The notes under the pieces are model-generated. The model saw only the letters and a list, made by a program, of their open reading frames with translations. It was not told where the DNA came from and did no database searches. A DNA stretch of 64,000 nucleotides from the NCBI RefSeq assembly GCF_019091085.1, contig NZ_JAGXJY010000004.1, positions 248,001-312,000 on the forward strand, written 5' to 3'. Position numbers and translations under genes: made by a program. Position 1 is the stretch's first letter. Every line of letters starts with the position of its first letter. This document shows positions 8,334-16,128 of this stretch, piece by piece. This DNA comes from Mesorhizobium sp. GbtcB19. GTDB taxonomy: Bacteria; Pseudomonadota; Alphaproteobacteria; Rhizobiales; Rhizobiaceae.

Positions 8334-9044
8334 TCAGGCGACGAAGCCCAGGGCCTGTCCCTTGATCTTACGGCCGGCGGCCTTGATCGTGCCCCTGGCT
8401 CGATCCAGCGCGCCGTCCTTCAGCTCCACAGCCAGAAGCCGGTGCCGCTCATAGGGGCCAGGCATGGCAAGCGTTCCGGTGCGGTCGGCCGAGAAGCCGA
8501 ACCGGCCGTAATAGGGCGCGTCGCCGACGAGCAGGACCGCGCCATGGCCGAGCCGCGCGGCTTCGGCGACCGCGTGCCGCATCAGCGCCGAGCCGATGCC
8601 GCCGCTCTTCAATCCCGGCTCGACCGCGAGCGGGCCGAGCAGGAGCGCCGGACCGCCCTCGCCCAGCCTCACATCCCAAAGCCGCACCGTGCCGACGACC
8701 GCGCCCGACGCGTCGCGGGCAACGAAGGCCAGGCCTTCCGACGGCCGGCGGCCGCGCCGCAGCTTCTCGGACGACTTCTTCTTGCGGTTCGGTCCCATGG
8801 CCCGGTCGAGCAGCGCTTCGCGCGCCACGGCGTCGCCCGCGCCTTCGCCAACGATGACGAAGGCCGGCGCCTGGGCGGCCCCCCCGTCCGGCGCGCCGCG
8901 CGAGCCAGCCTGTGCCCGGTGGGCCAGGGAGGGCGCCAGCGCCGCGATCGGGCTCTTCTCCCCCGCGGAGAAAAGCTCAGCCGACGGTCCGGACGAGGGG
9001 GCAATTTCGGTGGCCGCAATGGCCGATTTGATCAGGTATTCCAT
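8334..9044 (-). CDS. GNAT-family N-acetyltransferase (YhbS-like)
   Basis: The 236-residue product has a GNAT core in its second half: LLLGPLAVEPGLKSGGIGSA holds the Q/R-x-x-G-x-G/A-like acetyl-CoA loop, followed by LLVGDAPYYGRFGFSADRTG, typical of the YhbS subgroup. The first roughly 55 residues are low-complexity and unusual, but AAGGA eight bases before ATG 9044 supports this start. It lies 98 bases downstream of the ornithine/lysine decarboxylase on the same strand and is likely cotranscribed. Acetylation of a polyamine or its precursor is an attractive guess from context; the sequence does not show substrate. Confidence 0.85.
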   Translation of the reverse strand: MEYLIKSAIAATEIAPSSGPSAELFSAGEKSPIAALAPSLAHRAQAGSRGAPDGGAAQAPAFVIVGEGAGDAVAREALLDRAMGPNRKKKSSEKLRRGRRPSEGLAFVARDASGAVVGTVRLWDVRLGEGGPALLLGPLAVEPGLKSGGIGSALMRHAVAEAARLGHGAVLLVGDAPYYGRFGFSADRTGTLAMPGPYERHRLLAVELKDGALDRARGTIKAAGRKIKGQALGFVA

Positions 9045-9142
9045 ATCCGCGATCCTTCACGAGCGGAGATCTGTTCCACAAGCGAGCCCGGGCGGATGAC
9101 AGCACCCACCCGGGTTGATCTGAGCGGTCTCTTGCGAACTGC

Positions 9143-10276
9143 TCAGATCACGTAGGATCGGAGAGGCTCGAAGCCGTTGAACGCGACCGCCGAGTAGGTG
9201 GTCGTGTAGGCTCCGGTGCCTTCGATCAGCACCTCGTCGCCGATGGTCAGCGACAAAGGCAGCGGATAAGGCGTCTTCTCGTACATCACGTCGGCCGAAT
9301 CGCAGGTCGGGCCGGCGAGCACGCAAGGCGCGGTTTCCGAGCCATCATGGCGCGTGACGATCGGATAGCGGATCGCCTCGTCCATGGTCTCGGCGAGGCC
9401 GCCGAACTTGCCGATGTCGAGGAACACCCAGCGCACATTGTCGTTGTCGGCCTTCTTCGAGATCAGCACGACTTCCGACTTGATGACGCCGGCATTGCCG
9501 ACCATGCCGCGGCCCGGCTCGATGATCGTCTCGGGCAGCGCGTTGCCGAAATGCTTGCGCAGCGCCGAGAAGATCGCCTGGCCATAGGCCTGCGCCACCG
9601 GCACGTCCTTCAGGTAACGGGTCGGGAAACCACCGCCCATATTGACCATCTTCAAGACGATGCCTTCGTCGGCGAGCGTCGCGAAAACCTTCTTGGCATC
9701 GCCCAGCGCGCGGTCCCAGGCCGTGAGATCGGTCTGCTGCGAGCCGACATGGAACGACACGCCATAGGCGTCGAGGCCAAGACCCCGGGCATGGCGCAGC
9801 ACGTCGACGGCCATCGCCGGCACGCAGCCGAACTTGCGCGACAGCGGCCACTCGGCGCCTTCGCCGTCGGTGAGCACGCGGCAGAACACGCGCGCGCCGG
9901 GGGCGACGCGGGCGATCTTCTCGACCTCTTCGACGCAGTCCACTGCGAACAGGCGAATGCCGAGCTGATAGGCGCGTGCGATGTCACGCTCCTTCTTGAT
10001 GGTGTTGCCGAAGGAAATGCGATCGGCCGGCGCGCCGGCATCCATCGCCATCTCGACCTCGGCAACCGATGCGGTGTCGAAGGACGAGCCCATCGCAGCA
10101 AGCAGGCGCAGGATTTCCGGCGCCGGGTTTGCTTTCACCGCATAGTAGATCTTGGAATCGGGCAACGCCTTCTCGAAGGCGCGGAAATTGTCGCGCACGA
10201 CATCGAGGTCGACGACGAGGCAGGGGCCGTTCGGACGTCGGGTGGCGAGGAAGTCAAGGATGCGCTGGGTGGCCAT
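9143..10276 (-). CDS. Ornithine/lysine decarboxylase (fold III, PLP-dependent)
   Basis: ATG at 10276, preceded by GGAGAG, gives 377 residues, the length of bacterial alanine-racemase-fold ornithine decarboxylases. Lys48 in YYAVKANP carries PLP; His176 in SFHVGSQ, the GGGF motif (214-217) and EPGRG (253-257) bind cofactor; Cys325 in CDSAD is the catalytic cysteine contributed across the dimer. The enzyme makes putrescine from ornithine, and some homologues also make cadaverine from lysine, in the cytoplasm. Homospermidine synthase at 35394 would use the putrescine. Expression is probably controlled by the structured leader at 10277-10706. Confidence 0.93.
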   Translation of the reverse strand: MATQRILDFLATRRPNGPCLVVDLDVVRDNFRAFEKALPDSKIYYAVKANPAPEILRLLAAMGSSFDTASVAEVEMAMDAGAPADRISFGNTIKKERDIARAYQLGIRLFAVDCVEEVEKIARVAPGARVFCRVLTDGEGAEWPLSRKFGCVPAMAVDVLRHARGLGLDAYGVSFHVGSQQTDLTAWDRALGDAKKVFATLADEGIVLKMVNMGGGFPTRYLKDVPVAQAYGQAIFSALRKHFGNALPETIIEPGRGMVGNAGVIKSEVVLISKKADNDNVRWVFLDIGKFGGLAETMDEAIRYPIVTRHDGSETAPCVLAGPTCDSADVMYEKTPYPLPLSLTIGDEVLIEGTGAYTTTYSAVAFNGFEPLRSYVI

Positions 10277-10706
10277 CGGGGTCTCTCCATAACGCCTTTC
10301 GGCGCGCAATAAGGCTGCGGGACGCGGGCGCTCAGCCTCGCGAACACGCGGTGGACAAAGGCGGGACGGAAAATCCATGGAACCAGCCGGTGGAGACCCC
10401 GGAACCATGAAATGCCGTCTCGCGGCGGTGAACCTTGGCCTTGCCCGGCCTCGGTTCGCTTTGTCTGCCTTGGCTTGGATGGGAGACCCGTCCGCACTGC
10501 CGGCAATGAAGGTGTGCCTCTTTAGTAACCCCGGTCTTTGGACAACCGGAAGAGAACCAGAAAGGCCCGCACCGTCGTTGCTTCAAGGTGTCCTCGGTCT
10601 TGTGGTTGGCCACTGACCGACTGGAGGGGTTGGCTCCAGTTACCTTACCGATTGCCCTCACCATTCGAGGATCGGCGGACACCCACAGGCACGTGCGACT
10701 TTGGGC
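10277..10706 (-). promoter_or_regulatory. speF-type structured leader of the decarboxylase gene
   Basis: About 430 nt separate a predicted start point from the decarboxylase ATG. In transcript sense the leader has a long-range pairing of GGTGTCC (10683-10677) with GGACACC (10593-10587), a CTGGAG/CTCCAG hairpin (10639-10621) and a CCGGT/ACCGG hairpin (10549-10531). CGGGGTCTC (10401-10393) is perfectly complementary over 9 nt to GAGACCCCG (10285-10277), which contains part of the Shine-Dalgarno sequence. Alphaproteobacterial ornithine decarboxylase genes are known to carry the conserved speF leader motif, and position and structure fit it. No convincing leader protein was seen. Confidence 0.75.
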
Positions 10707-10712
10707 AAGCGC

Positions 10713-10741
10713 GATATAGGAGCGAAGGGTTTCACAATCAA
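10713..10741 (-). promoter_or_regulatory. Predicted promoter of the decarboxylase leader
   Basis: On the reverse strand TTGATT (10741-10736) and TATATC (10718-10713) are separated by exactly 17 bases; the extended CTATAT form suits alphaproteobacterial housekeeping promoters. Transcription would begin near 10706. Confidence 0.5.
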
Positions 10742-10816
10742 TAAAAATCGTAAGCGCCGGTTGTAAAATTTCCGGCATCGAACAATGTTTGTCCAACCGT
10801 ATCCGGAAATCGAACG

Positions 10817-12013
10817 ATGCCAGGAACCCAAGGACCGCTTAACGCCTTCCTCGATCTGCGCCAAATGCCTGTGGCGAATGCGGAATTAGGCCCGCTTGCC
10901 GGCCTGCGCCTGGCCGTCAAGGACATCTATGACGTCGCCGGCTACCGCACCGGCTGCGGCAACCCGCAAAGGTTCGAGGAGGCGCATGCCGCCTCGCGCA
11001 CGGCGGAAGCGGTGCAGACGATCCTCGACGCCGGCGCGCGATTCGTCGGCAAGACCCAGACCGACGAGCTGGCCTTCTCGCTGTTCGGCCAGAACGCGCA
11101 CTACCCGTATCCGGTCAATCCCGCCGCGCCCGACCGCGTCACCGGCGGCTCCTCCTCCGGCTCGGCGGCTGCCGTCGCCGGCGGGCTGGCCAACATCGCC
11201 ACCGGTTCCGACACCGGCGGCTCGATCCGCGCCCCGGCAAGCTTCTGCGGCCTGATCGGACTGCGCACCACGCATGGCCGCATCCCGCTCGAAGGCGCCA
11301 TGACGCTGGCATCGAGCTTCGACACGTTCGGCTGGTTCGCCGACGATATCGAGACCTATGAGGCGGTTGGCAAGCTTTTGCTCGGCCGCGATCCGCACCA
11401 GCACCCGCTCACCCGGCCGCTGTCGATCCGCTGGCTGGACGCCTTCGTCATGGGTCCGGCGGAAGCCGAGCAATATGCGCGCATGAAGGCGCTGGCCGCT
11501 TCGGCCATAGGCCAGCCGGTGGAGACCGAATACGCCTTCGCCTCCTTCCCCGACGAGCTCTACTGGTGCTTTCGCCGGCTGCAGGCCTACGAGGCCTGGC
11601 GCGAACATGGCCCCTGGATCTCCGCCGGCGGCAGCCTCAGCCCAGGCGTCGAGGAACGCTTCGGCTTCGGCCGCAGCATCGATGCCAAAACCGCCGCCAC
11701 CGAAGCGGCGCGCCGCCTGACGTTCCGGCACGAGCTCGGGTCGCTGCTCGGCAACAACGGCTTCCTGGTCCTGCCCACCGTTCCCGGCGCGGCACCACTC
11801 GCTGCGGGCACGCCCGAGCAGTTCCAGGCCTATCGCGAACGGGCGCTGCATCTCTTATGTCTCTCCGGCCTTTCGGGCTTTCCGCAGATCACCTTGCCGA
11901 TCGGCTCCGTCGATGGCGCCCCCTTCGGTCTGTCGCTGCTGGGGCCTTCCGGCAGCGACGTTGCCCTGATACGGCTCGGCCGCAAGATTCTCGACGCGGC
12001 ACGAAAGGTCTGA
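10817..12013 (+). CDS. Amidase signature family hydrolase
   Basis: The 398-residue protein carries the full amidase-signature triad: Lys35 in LAVKDIYDV, Ser112 in GGSSSGSAAA and the nucleophile Ser136 in GSDTGGSIRAP. The 24-residue spacing between the two serines matches the family. It is shorter than GatA and lacks its tRNA-linked context, so a catabolic or detoxifying amidase acting on a small amide or aryl amide is more likely. It ends three bases before a LysR regulator, which probably controls or is cotranscribed with it. The upstream 540 bp are shared with the divergent decarboxylase leader. Confidence 0.9.
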   Translation: MPGTQGPLNAFLDLRQMPVANAELGPLAGLRLAVKDIYDVAGYRTGCGNPQRFEEAHAASRTAEAVQTILDAGARFVGKTQTDELAFSLFGQNAHYPYPVNPAAPDRVTGGSSSGSAAAVAGGLANIATGSDTGGSIRAPASFCGLIGLRTTHGRIPLEGAMTLASSFDTFGWFADDIETYEAVGKLLLGRDPHQHPLTRPLSIRWLDAFVMGPAEAEQYARMKALAASAIGQPVETEYAFASFPDELYWCFRRLQAYEAWREHGPWISAGGSLSPGVEERFGFGRSIDAKTAATEAARRLTFRHELGSLLGNNGFLVLPTVPGAAPLAAGTPEQFQAYRERALHLLCLSGLSGFPQITLPIGSVDGAPFGLSLLGPSGSDVALIRLGRKILDAARKV

Positions 12014-12015
12014 CC

Positions 12016-12915
12016 ATGGACACATTGACCCGCATGCGCGCCTTCATCGACGTGGTCGAGGCGGAAGGCTTTTCGGCCGCGGCGCGCAAGATCGGCCGCT
12101 CCAAGGCGCTGCTGTCGAAATATGTGCGCGAACTGGAGGACGAGCTCGGCGCGCTGCTTTTGAACCGCACAACGCGCCAGTTCTCGCTGACCGAAGCCGG
12201 CCACACCTATTATCAGCGGGCGTCGGAAATCGTGCGCGAGGTCGACAGCCTCGCCGAGACGGTGCGCCAGTCTTCCGGCGACGTTCGCGGCAGGATCAAG
12301 CTGTCGGCCGCCCGCACCTTCGCCGACGCGCCGATCGGCCAGTCGCTGATCGACTTCACCAGGCAGCACCCCGATATCGTGCTCGACATCCATCTCGACG
12401 ACCGTTTCGTCGACCTGGTCGAGGAAGGTTTCGACCTTGCCGTGCGCATCTCGCGGCTGGAGAACTCCTCGCTCATCGCCAGGCGCCTGGCGCCATTCTC
12501 GGTCAGGCTCTGCGCATCGCCGGAGCTGATCGCCAAGCATGGCGCGCCGACGCGTCCGCAGGATCTCGCCAACATGCCCTGCATCGTCGACACCAACGGC
12601 CGCTCGCTGGCCAACTGGCGCTTCAAGGGTGAGGGCGAGGACTCCATGAGCGTTGCCGTGTCAGGTCCGATCGAAGTCAACAGCCCGATCGTGGCAAGGG
12701 CCGCCGCGCTGTCGGGCCTCGGATTCGCCATGCTGCCCGATTTCATCGCCGCCCCCGACGTCGCGTCCGGCAAGCTGGTCACAGCGCTCGACGATCGCCT
12801 CCTGTCGGGCACCGGCATCTTCGCCGTCTACCCGCACCGACGCTATCTGCCGGCCAAGGTACGCGTCTTCGTCGACTTCCTGGTGCAGTGGTTCAGGACG
12901 CGCGACACCGCGTGA
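12016..12915 (+). CDS. LysR-family transcriptional regulator
   Basis: This 299-residue protein has the LysR winged helix-turn-helix at the N-terminus (MRAFIDVVEAEGFSAAARKI, LLNRTTRQFSLTEAGHTYY) and a substrate-binding domain of CrgA type. ATG at 12016 is three bases after the amidase stop, so the two genes form an operon. Its stop codon is the first base of a palindromic repeat (12915-12962). It likely senses a compound related to the amidase reaction; this is inference from linkage. Confidence 0.92.
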   Translation: MDTLTRMRAFIDVVEAEGFSAAARKIGRSKALLSKYVRELEDELGALLLNRTTRQFSLTEAGHTYYQRASEIVREVDSLAETVRQSSGDVRGRIKLSAARTFADAPIGQSLIDFTRQHPDIVLDIHLDDRFVDLVEEGFDLAVRISRLENSSLIARRLAPFSVRLCASPELIAKHGAPTRPQDLANMPCIVDTNGRSLANWRFKGEGEDSMSVAVSGPIEVNSPIVARAAALSGLGFAMLPDFIAAPDVASGKLVTALDDRLLSGTGIFAVYPHRRYLPAKVRVFVDFLVQWFRTRDTA

Positions 12916-12962
12916 TGCATGTCGCCCAGAAGTGTTCGCGGTTCTGGGACAACGACATGCAT
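12915..12962. repeat. 48-bp intergenic palindrome, type 1, copy 1
   Basis: ATGCATGTCG (12915-12924) pairs with CGACATGCAT (12953-12962), and inside it CCCAGAA (12925-12931) pairs with TTCTGGG (12942-12948). A second copy lies at 37464-37512. The two copies differ by a base-pair-preserving change in the inner stem, so the hairpin itself appears to be maintained. Confidence 0.85.
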
Positions 12963-13034
12963 CGAAACCAACATTAGCAGGCGTCCCAATTTCGCCCCCT
13001 TTCTGATAACTCTCGGGTTTACCCCCCCAAGTCG

Positions 13035-13721
13035 ATGGAATCGCGGCCAGGAATGCATCTGAAACGGCAAGCAACCATGCTGGCTTCGGCCCTTGCGGCC
13101 ACGTTGGCCTCGGTCGAGCAGGCCGAAGTGCACCCGCATGTCTTCGCCGAGGCCCGCCTCGACGTCATCCTCAGCCAGGATCACCAAAGTGTGACGGCGC
13201 TGCGCCACCTTTGGCGCTTCGACGACCTGTTTTCGAGTACAGTGATGATGGAGTTCGACAAGAACTCCGATCTGAAACTGGACGACAAAGAGCTCAAGGA
13301 AGTGGCCGACACCGTCCATTCCTCGCTGGCCGAGTTCAACTATTTCCAGCTCGTCACCCAGGACGGCAAGGACGTGCCCATGGTCCCGCCGCCGCATCTG
13401 ATGGCGAATTTCGACAACGACCAGCTGATCATCCTGTTCGAGTCGCAGCCCAAGACGCCGATGAAGCTGAGCGGCAAGATCGACATCGGCGTCTACGATC
13501 CGACCTTCTATACCGCGATCGACTTCACCGACGACGCAAACCTGACCGTCGAAGGCCTGCCCGCGACCTGCACCAAGAAGGTCATCCGTCCCGATCCGGA
13601 CGAGGCGATCAAGGAAAACCAGAAGACCCTGACGGACGCGTTCTTCAATGATCCGACAGGCACCGACATGAGCAAGATCTTCGCCACCAAGCTCGAGTTG
13701 AACTGCTCGCCGGAAGGATGA
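13035..13721 (+). CDS. DUF1007 family periplasmic protein
   Basis: The product is up to 228 residues (an ATG at 13053 is an alternative start). A short N-terminal hydrophobic stretch resembles a signal peptide. The segment VHPHVFAEARLDVILSQDHQ, then LRHLWRFDD, is the DUF1007 signature; these proteins are almost always encoded next to NicO/RcnA-type nickel/cobalt transporters, as here. The conserved HPH suggests metal binding. Its stop codon is seven bases before the transporter start. A periplasmic metal-delivery or accessory role for the transporter is likely, although the exact job is not established. Confidence 0.88.
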   Translation: MESRPGMHLKRQATMLASALAATLASVEQAEVHPHVFAEARLDVILSQDHQSVTALRHLWRFDDLFSSTVMMEFDKNSDLKLDDKELKEVADTVHSSLAEFNYFQLVTQDGKDVPMVPPPHLMANFDNDQLIILFESQPKTPMKLSGKIDIGVYDPTFYTAIDFTDDANLTVEGLPATCTKKVIRPDPDEAIKENQKTLTDAFFNDPTGTDMSKIFATKLELNCSPEG

Positions 13722-13728
13722 TTTGGTG

Positions 13729-14892
13729 ATGAAACCGTCGTTGCGTTTGGCACTCGGCCTGGTGGCCGCCACCCTGGTGATGACGCATCTGCCCGTCGCC
13801 GCGCATGCGCAAAGCTCGCTCGGCATCGGCACCAATGATGGCATGGCGCCGACCACCACGGGTCCGTTCGCCCATATCCTGATTTGGATCAATCTCAGGC
13901 AGCAGGAATTCTACCATTCGCTGGCGGCCGCCATGAAGGCGATGCGCCAGGACGGCAGCAAGCTCTGGCTGTTGATCGGCCTGTCCTTCGCCTATGGCAT
14001 CTTCCATGCCGCCGGCCCCGGCCACGGCAAGGCGGTGATTTCCTCCTACATGGTCGCCAACGAGGTCGCGCTGAAGCGCGGCATCATGCTCTCCTTCGTC
14101 TCGGCGCTGCTGCAGGGCCTGACGGCGGTCATCGTCATGATGCTTGCCTATTTCGTGCTGCGCGGCACCGCGATCTCGATGACCGACGCGGCCTGGTTCC
14201 TCGAAATATCCAGCTTTGTCCTGGTCACCTTGTTCGGTGCCTGGCTACTTTGGCGCAAGCTCGGTCCATCGGTGCTACGCCTGTTCGGCAAAGCGCCGGC
14301 CTACAGCCTGTCGGCCGCCCATGCCGGCCATTCGCATGGCGGGCATTCACATGCCCATGCGCACGCCCATTCGCATGCCGGCCATTCCCATGCGCATGCG
14401 CACGCCGCGCATTCCCATGCCCTGCACGTGCATGACGACCACGATCATCATGACCACTCGCATGCGCATGACCATGGTCACGCTCACCACGACCATGGCC
14501 CGGGCGAAGTCTGCGAAACCTGCGGCCATTCGCACGCGCCGGACCCGGCGATGCTGTCGGGCGATCGCTTCGACTGGCGCACGGCCTGGTCGGCGGTCGC
14601 CGCGGTCGGCATCCGCCCCTGCTCCGGCGCGCTGATCGTGCTGAGCTTCGCGTTGCTCAACGGGCTGTGGCTTGGCGGGCTGCTGTCGGTGCTTGCCATG
14701 TCGATCGGCACCGCCATCACCGTCTCGGCGCTGGCGACGATCGCGGTGCTCGCCAAGAACTGGGCCGTCTATTTTGCCGGCGACGGCGGTATCGGCAACC
14801 GTATCCATTCGATCGTCGAGATCGGCGGCGCCGCCTTCATCTTCCTGGTCGGCTTGCTGCTTCTGTCGGCCAGCCTGTCCGGCGGCGTCTGA
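13729..14892 (+). CDS. NicO/RcnA-type nickel/cobalt transporter with long His-rich loop
   Basis: ATG at 13729 lies just after the DUF1007 stop and gives 387 residues. The family motif appears as YGIFHAAGPGHGKAVISSYM, and a second conserved region GIRPCSGALIVLSF lies in the C-terminal half, with about six membrane helices. Between helices, from about residue 200 to 270, is a cytoplasmic or periplasmic loop composed mostly of His, Ala, Ser, Gly and Asp. NicO proteins move Ni2+ or Co2+ across the inner membrane; RcnA members export. The DUF1007 neighbour and the CDF exporter at 16129 put it in a metal-handling group. Confidence 0.9.
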   Translation: MKPSLRLALGLVAATLVMTHLPVAAHAQSSLGIGTNDGMAPTTTGPFAHILIWINLRQQEFYHSLAAAMKAMRQDGSKLWLLIGLSFAYGIFHAAGPGHGKAVISSYMVANEVALKRGIMLSFVSALLQGLTAVIVMMLAYFVLRGTAISMTDAAWFLEISSFVLVTLFGAWLLWRKLGPSVLRLFGKAPAYSLSAAHAGHSHGGHSHAHAHAHSHAGHSHAHAHAAHSHALHVHDDHDHHDHSHAHDHGHAHHDHGPGEVCETCGHSHAPDPAMLSGDRFDWRTAWSAVAAVGIRPCSGALIVLSFALLNGLWLGGLLSVLAMSIGTAITVSALATIAVLAKNWAVYFAGDGGIGNRIHSIVEIGGAAFIFLVGLLLLSASLSGGV

Positions 14893-14893
14893 G

Positions 14894-15868
14894 CTAAGCG
14901 ATCTTCCCGCCGAGTTCATCCTCGATATGCGCGCGGATGATCTCGTCGAAGCTAGTCTCAGCTTTGAAGCCTAGCTCCCTGGCCCGCCTGGCCTCGAAGC
15001 GCGTCGGCCAGCCCTTGACGATCGCCCAGATGGTCTCGTCGGGCTGTTCGCGGATCCGCTTCGCGACCGCGGCGCCGGCTATGCGCTCCAGCGCCTCGAT
15101 CTGCTCACCGACGGTGACGGCGACGCCGGGCATTGTCAGGTTGCGGCGTGGCCCGACCTTATCGCCGTCGATTTCGGCCGCATGGATCAGGAAGCCCACC
15201 GCCGAGCGCGGGCTGGCATGCGTGTGCAGCACCGAGCGCGGCACCGGCAGGATCGCCTCCTGGCCGCTGAGCGGCTCGCGGATGATGCCGGAGAAGAAGC
15301 CCGACGCCGCCTTGTTCGGCTTGCCGGGGCGCACGCAGATCGTCGGCAGCCGGATGCCGATGCCGTCGAAGAAGCCGCGCCGCGTATAGTCGGCAAGCAG
15401 CGCCTCGCTCATCTGCTTTTGCGTGCCGTAAGAGGTCAGCGGCGTCGGGTGGAACTCGTCCGGGATGACGTCCGGAAACGGCGCGCCGAACACCGCGATC
15501 GACGAGGTGAAGACAAGACGCGGCGAAAATGCCGCCAGCCGCACCGCATCGAACAAAGCGCGCGTGCCATCCAGATTGACGCGGTAGCCGAGATCGAAAT
15601 TGGCCTCCGCCTCGCCCGACACGATGCCGGCGAGGTGGAAAATCACATCCGGGCGCGAGGCGACGAGCTTTGCCGTCGCGCCGGGCTCGGAAAGATCGCC
15701 GGTGTGGATCGCGACATCGACACCGGCGAGCGCCGGCGCCTGCGGTGGCACGATGTCATGCAGGTCGAGCGCCGTTATCTTGCGCCCGCGCAGGGCGCCA
15801 TCCCTGGCCAGCCGCGCGATGAGCTTGCGGCCGACCATGCCGGCCGCGCCCGTGATGAGTATTCTCAT
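14894..15868 (-). CDS. NAD-dependent epimerase/dehydratase family, DenD-like dehydrogenase
   Basis: The start MRILITGAAGMVGRKL at 15868 has the Rossmann G-x-x-G-x-x-G motif at its very N-terminus and gives 324 residues; a longer reading to 15910 adds a poorly conserved tail. The Y-x-x-x-K catalytic pair appears as SYGTQKQMSEALL. LPTICVRPGKPNKAASGFFS and VLHTHASPRSAVGF are features of D-erythronate dehydrogenase (DenD)-type proteins that oxidise four-carbon acid sugars. None of the other den genes is adjacent, so the substrate is uncertain. It follows a 68-residue membrane protein on the same strand. Confidence 0.82.
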   Translation of the reverse strand: MRILITGAAGMVGRKLIARLARDGALRGRKITALDLHDIVPPQAPALAGVDVAIHTGDLSEPGATAKLVASRPDVIFHLAGIVSGEAEANFDLGYRVNLDGTRALFDAVRLAAFSPRLVFTSSIAVFGAPFPDVIPDEFHPTPLTSYGTQKQMSEALLADYTRRGFFDGIGIRLPTICVRPGKPNKAASGFFSGIIREPLSGQEAILPVPRSVLHTHASPRSAVGFLIHAAEIDGDKVGPRRNLTMPGVAVTVGEQIEALERIAGAAVAKRIREQPDETIWAIVKGWPTRFEARRARELGFKAETSFDEIIRAHIEDELGGKIA

Positions 15869-15870
15869 TT

Positions 15871-16077
15871 TCAGAGGCCTTTCTTGCGTTGGCTGCGTCC
15901 GCGCAGCCACAGGACGACGAACAGCCCGAGCACGAAGATCACGGCGATGATGGCCGCCAGGACCGTCGAGACCTTGCCAACGGCCAGCATGATGGCCGGC
16001 AGGAAATAGGCGGCGAGACCGAACACGAGCAGTATCACGGCCGCGGCGATCGCCGCGTTGCGGGTGTCACGATCCAT
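15871..16077 (-). CDS. Small two-helix membrane protein, function unknown
   Basis: The 68-residue product has two hydrophobic helices (about residues 9-30 and 36-58) and a strongly basic tail, RGRSQRKKGL. It ends two bases before the epimerase start and follows the CDF exporter at a 51-bp distance, so all three may be cotranscribed. No family was recognised. The basic tail suggests an inside C-terminus by the positive-inside rule. Confidence 0.65.
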   Translation of the reverse strand: MDRDTRNAAIAAAVILLVFGLAAYFLPAIMLAVGKVSTVLAAIIAVIFVLGLFVVLWLRGRSQRKKGL

Positions 16078-16128
16078 CAGCGGGCGTACCTCGCTCCGAG
16101 GCTGTTCGGCTTCGTCATCACGGCGCGG

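Noticed and set aside
9116..9150. 10-bp inverted repeat TGATCTGAGC/GCTCAGATCA at the end of the decarboxylase gene
   Set aside because: It overlaps the stop codon and could stabilise the mRNA, but lacks a T-run and may be chance, so it was not called as a terminator.
10332..10796. 154-codon reverse-strand ORF through the decarboxylase leader
   Set aside because: It has no family resemblance, runs through the predicted promoter and helices, and does not match a typical short leader peptide.
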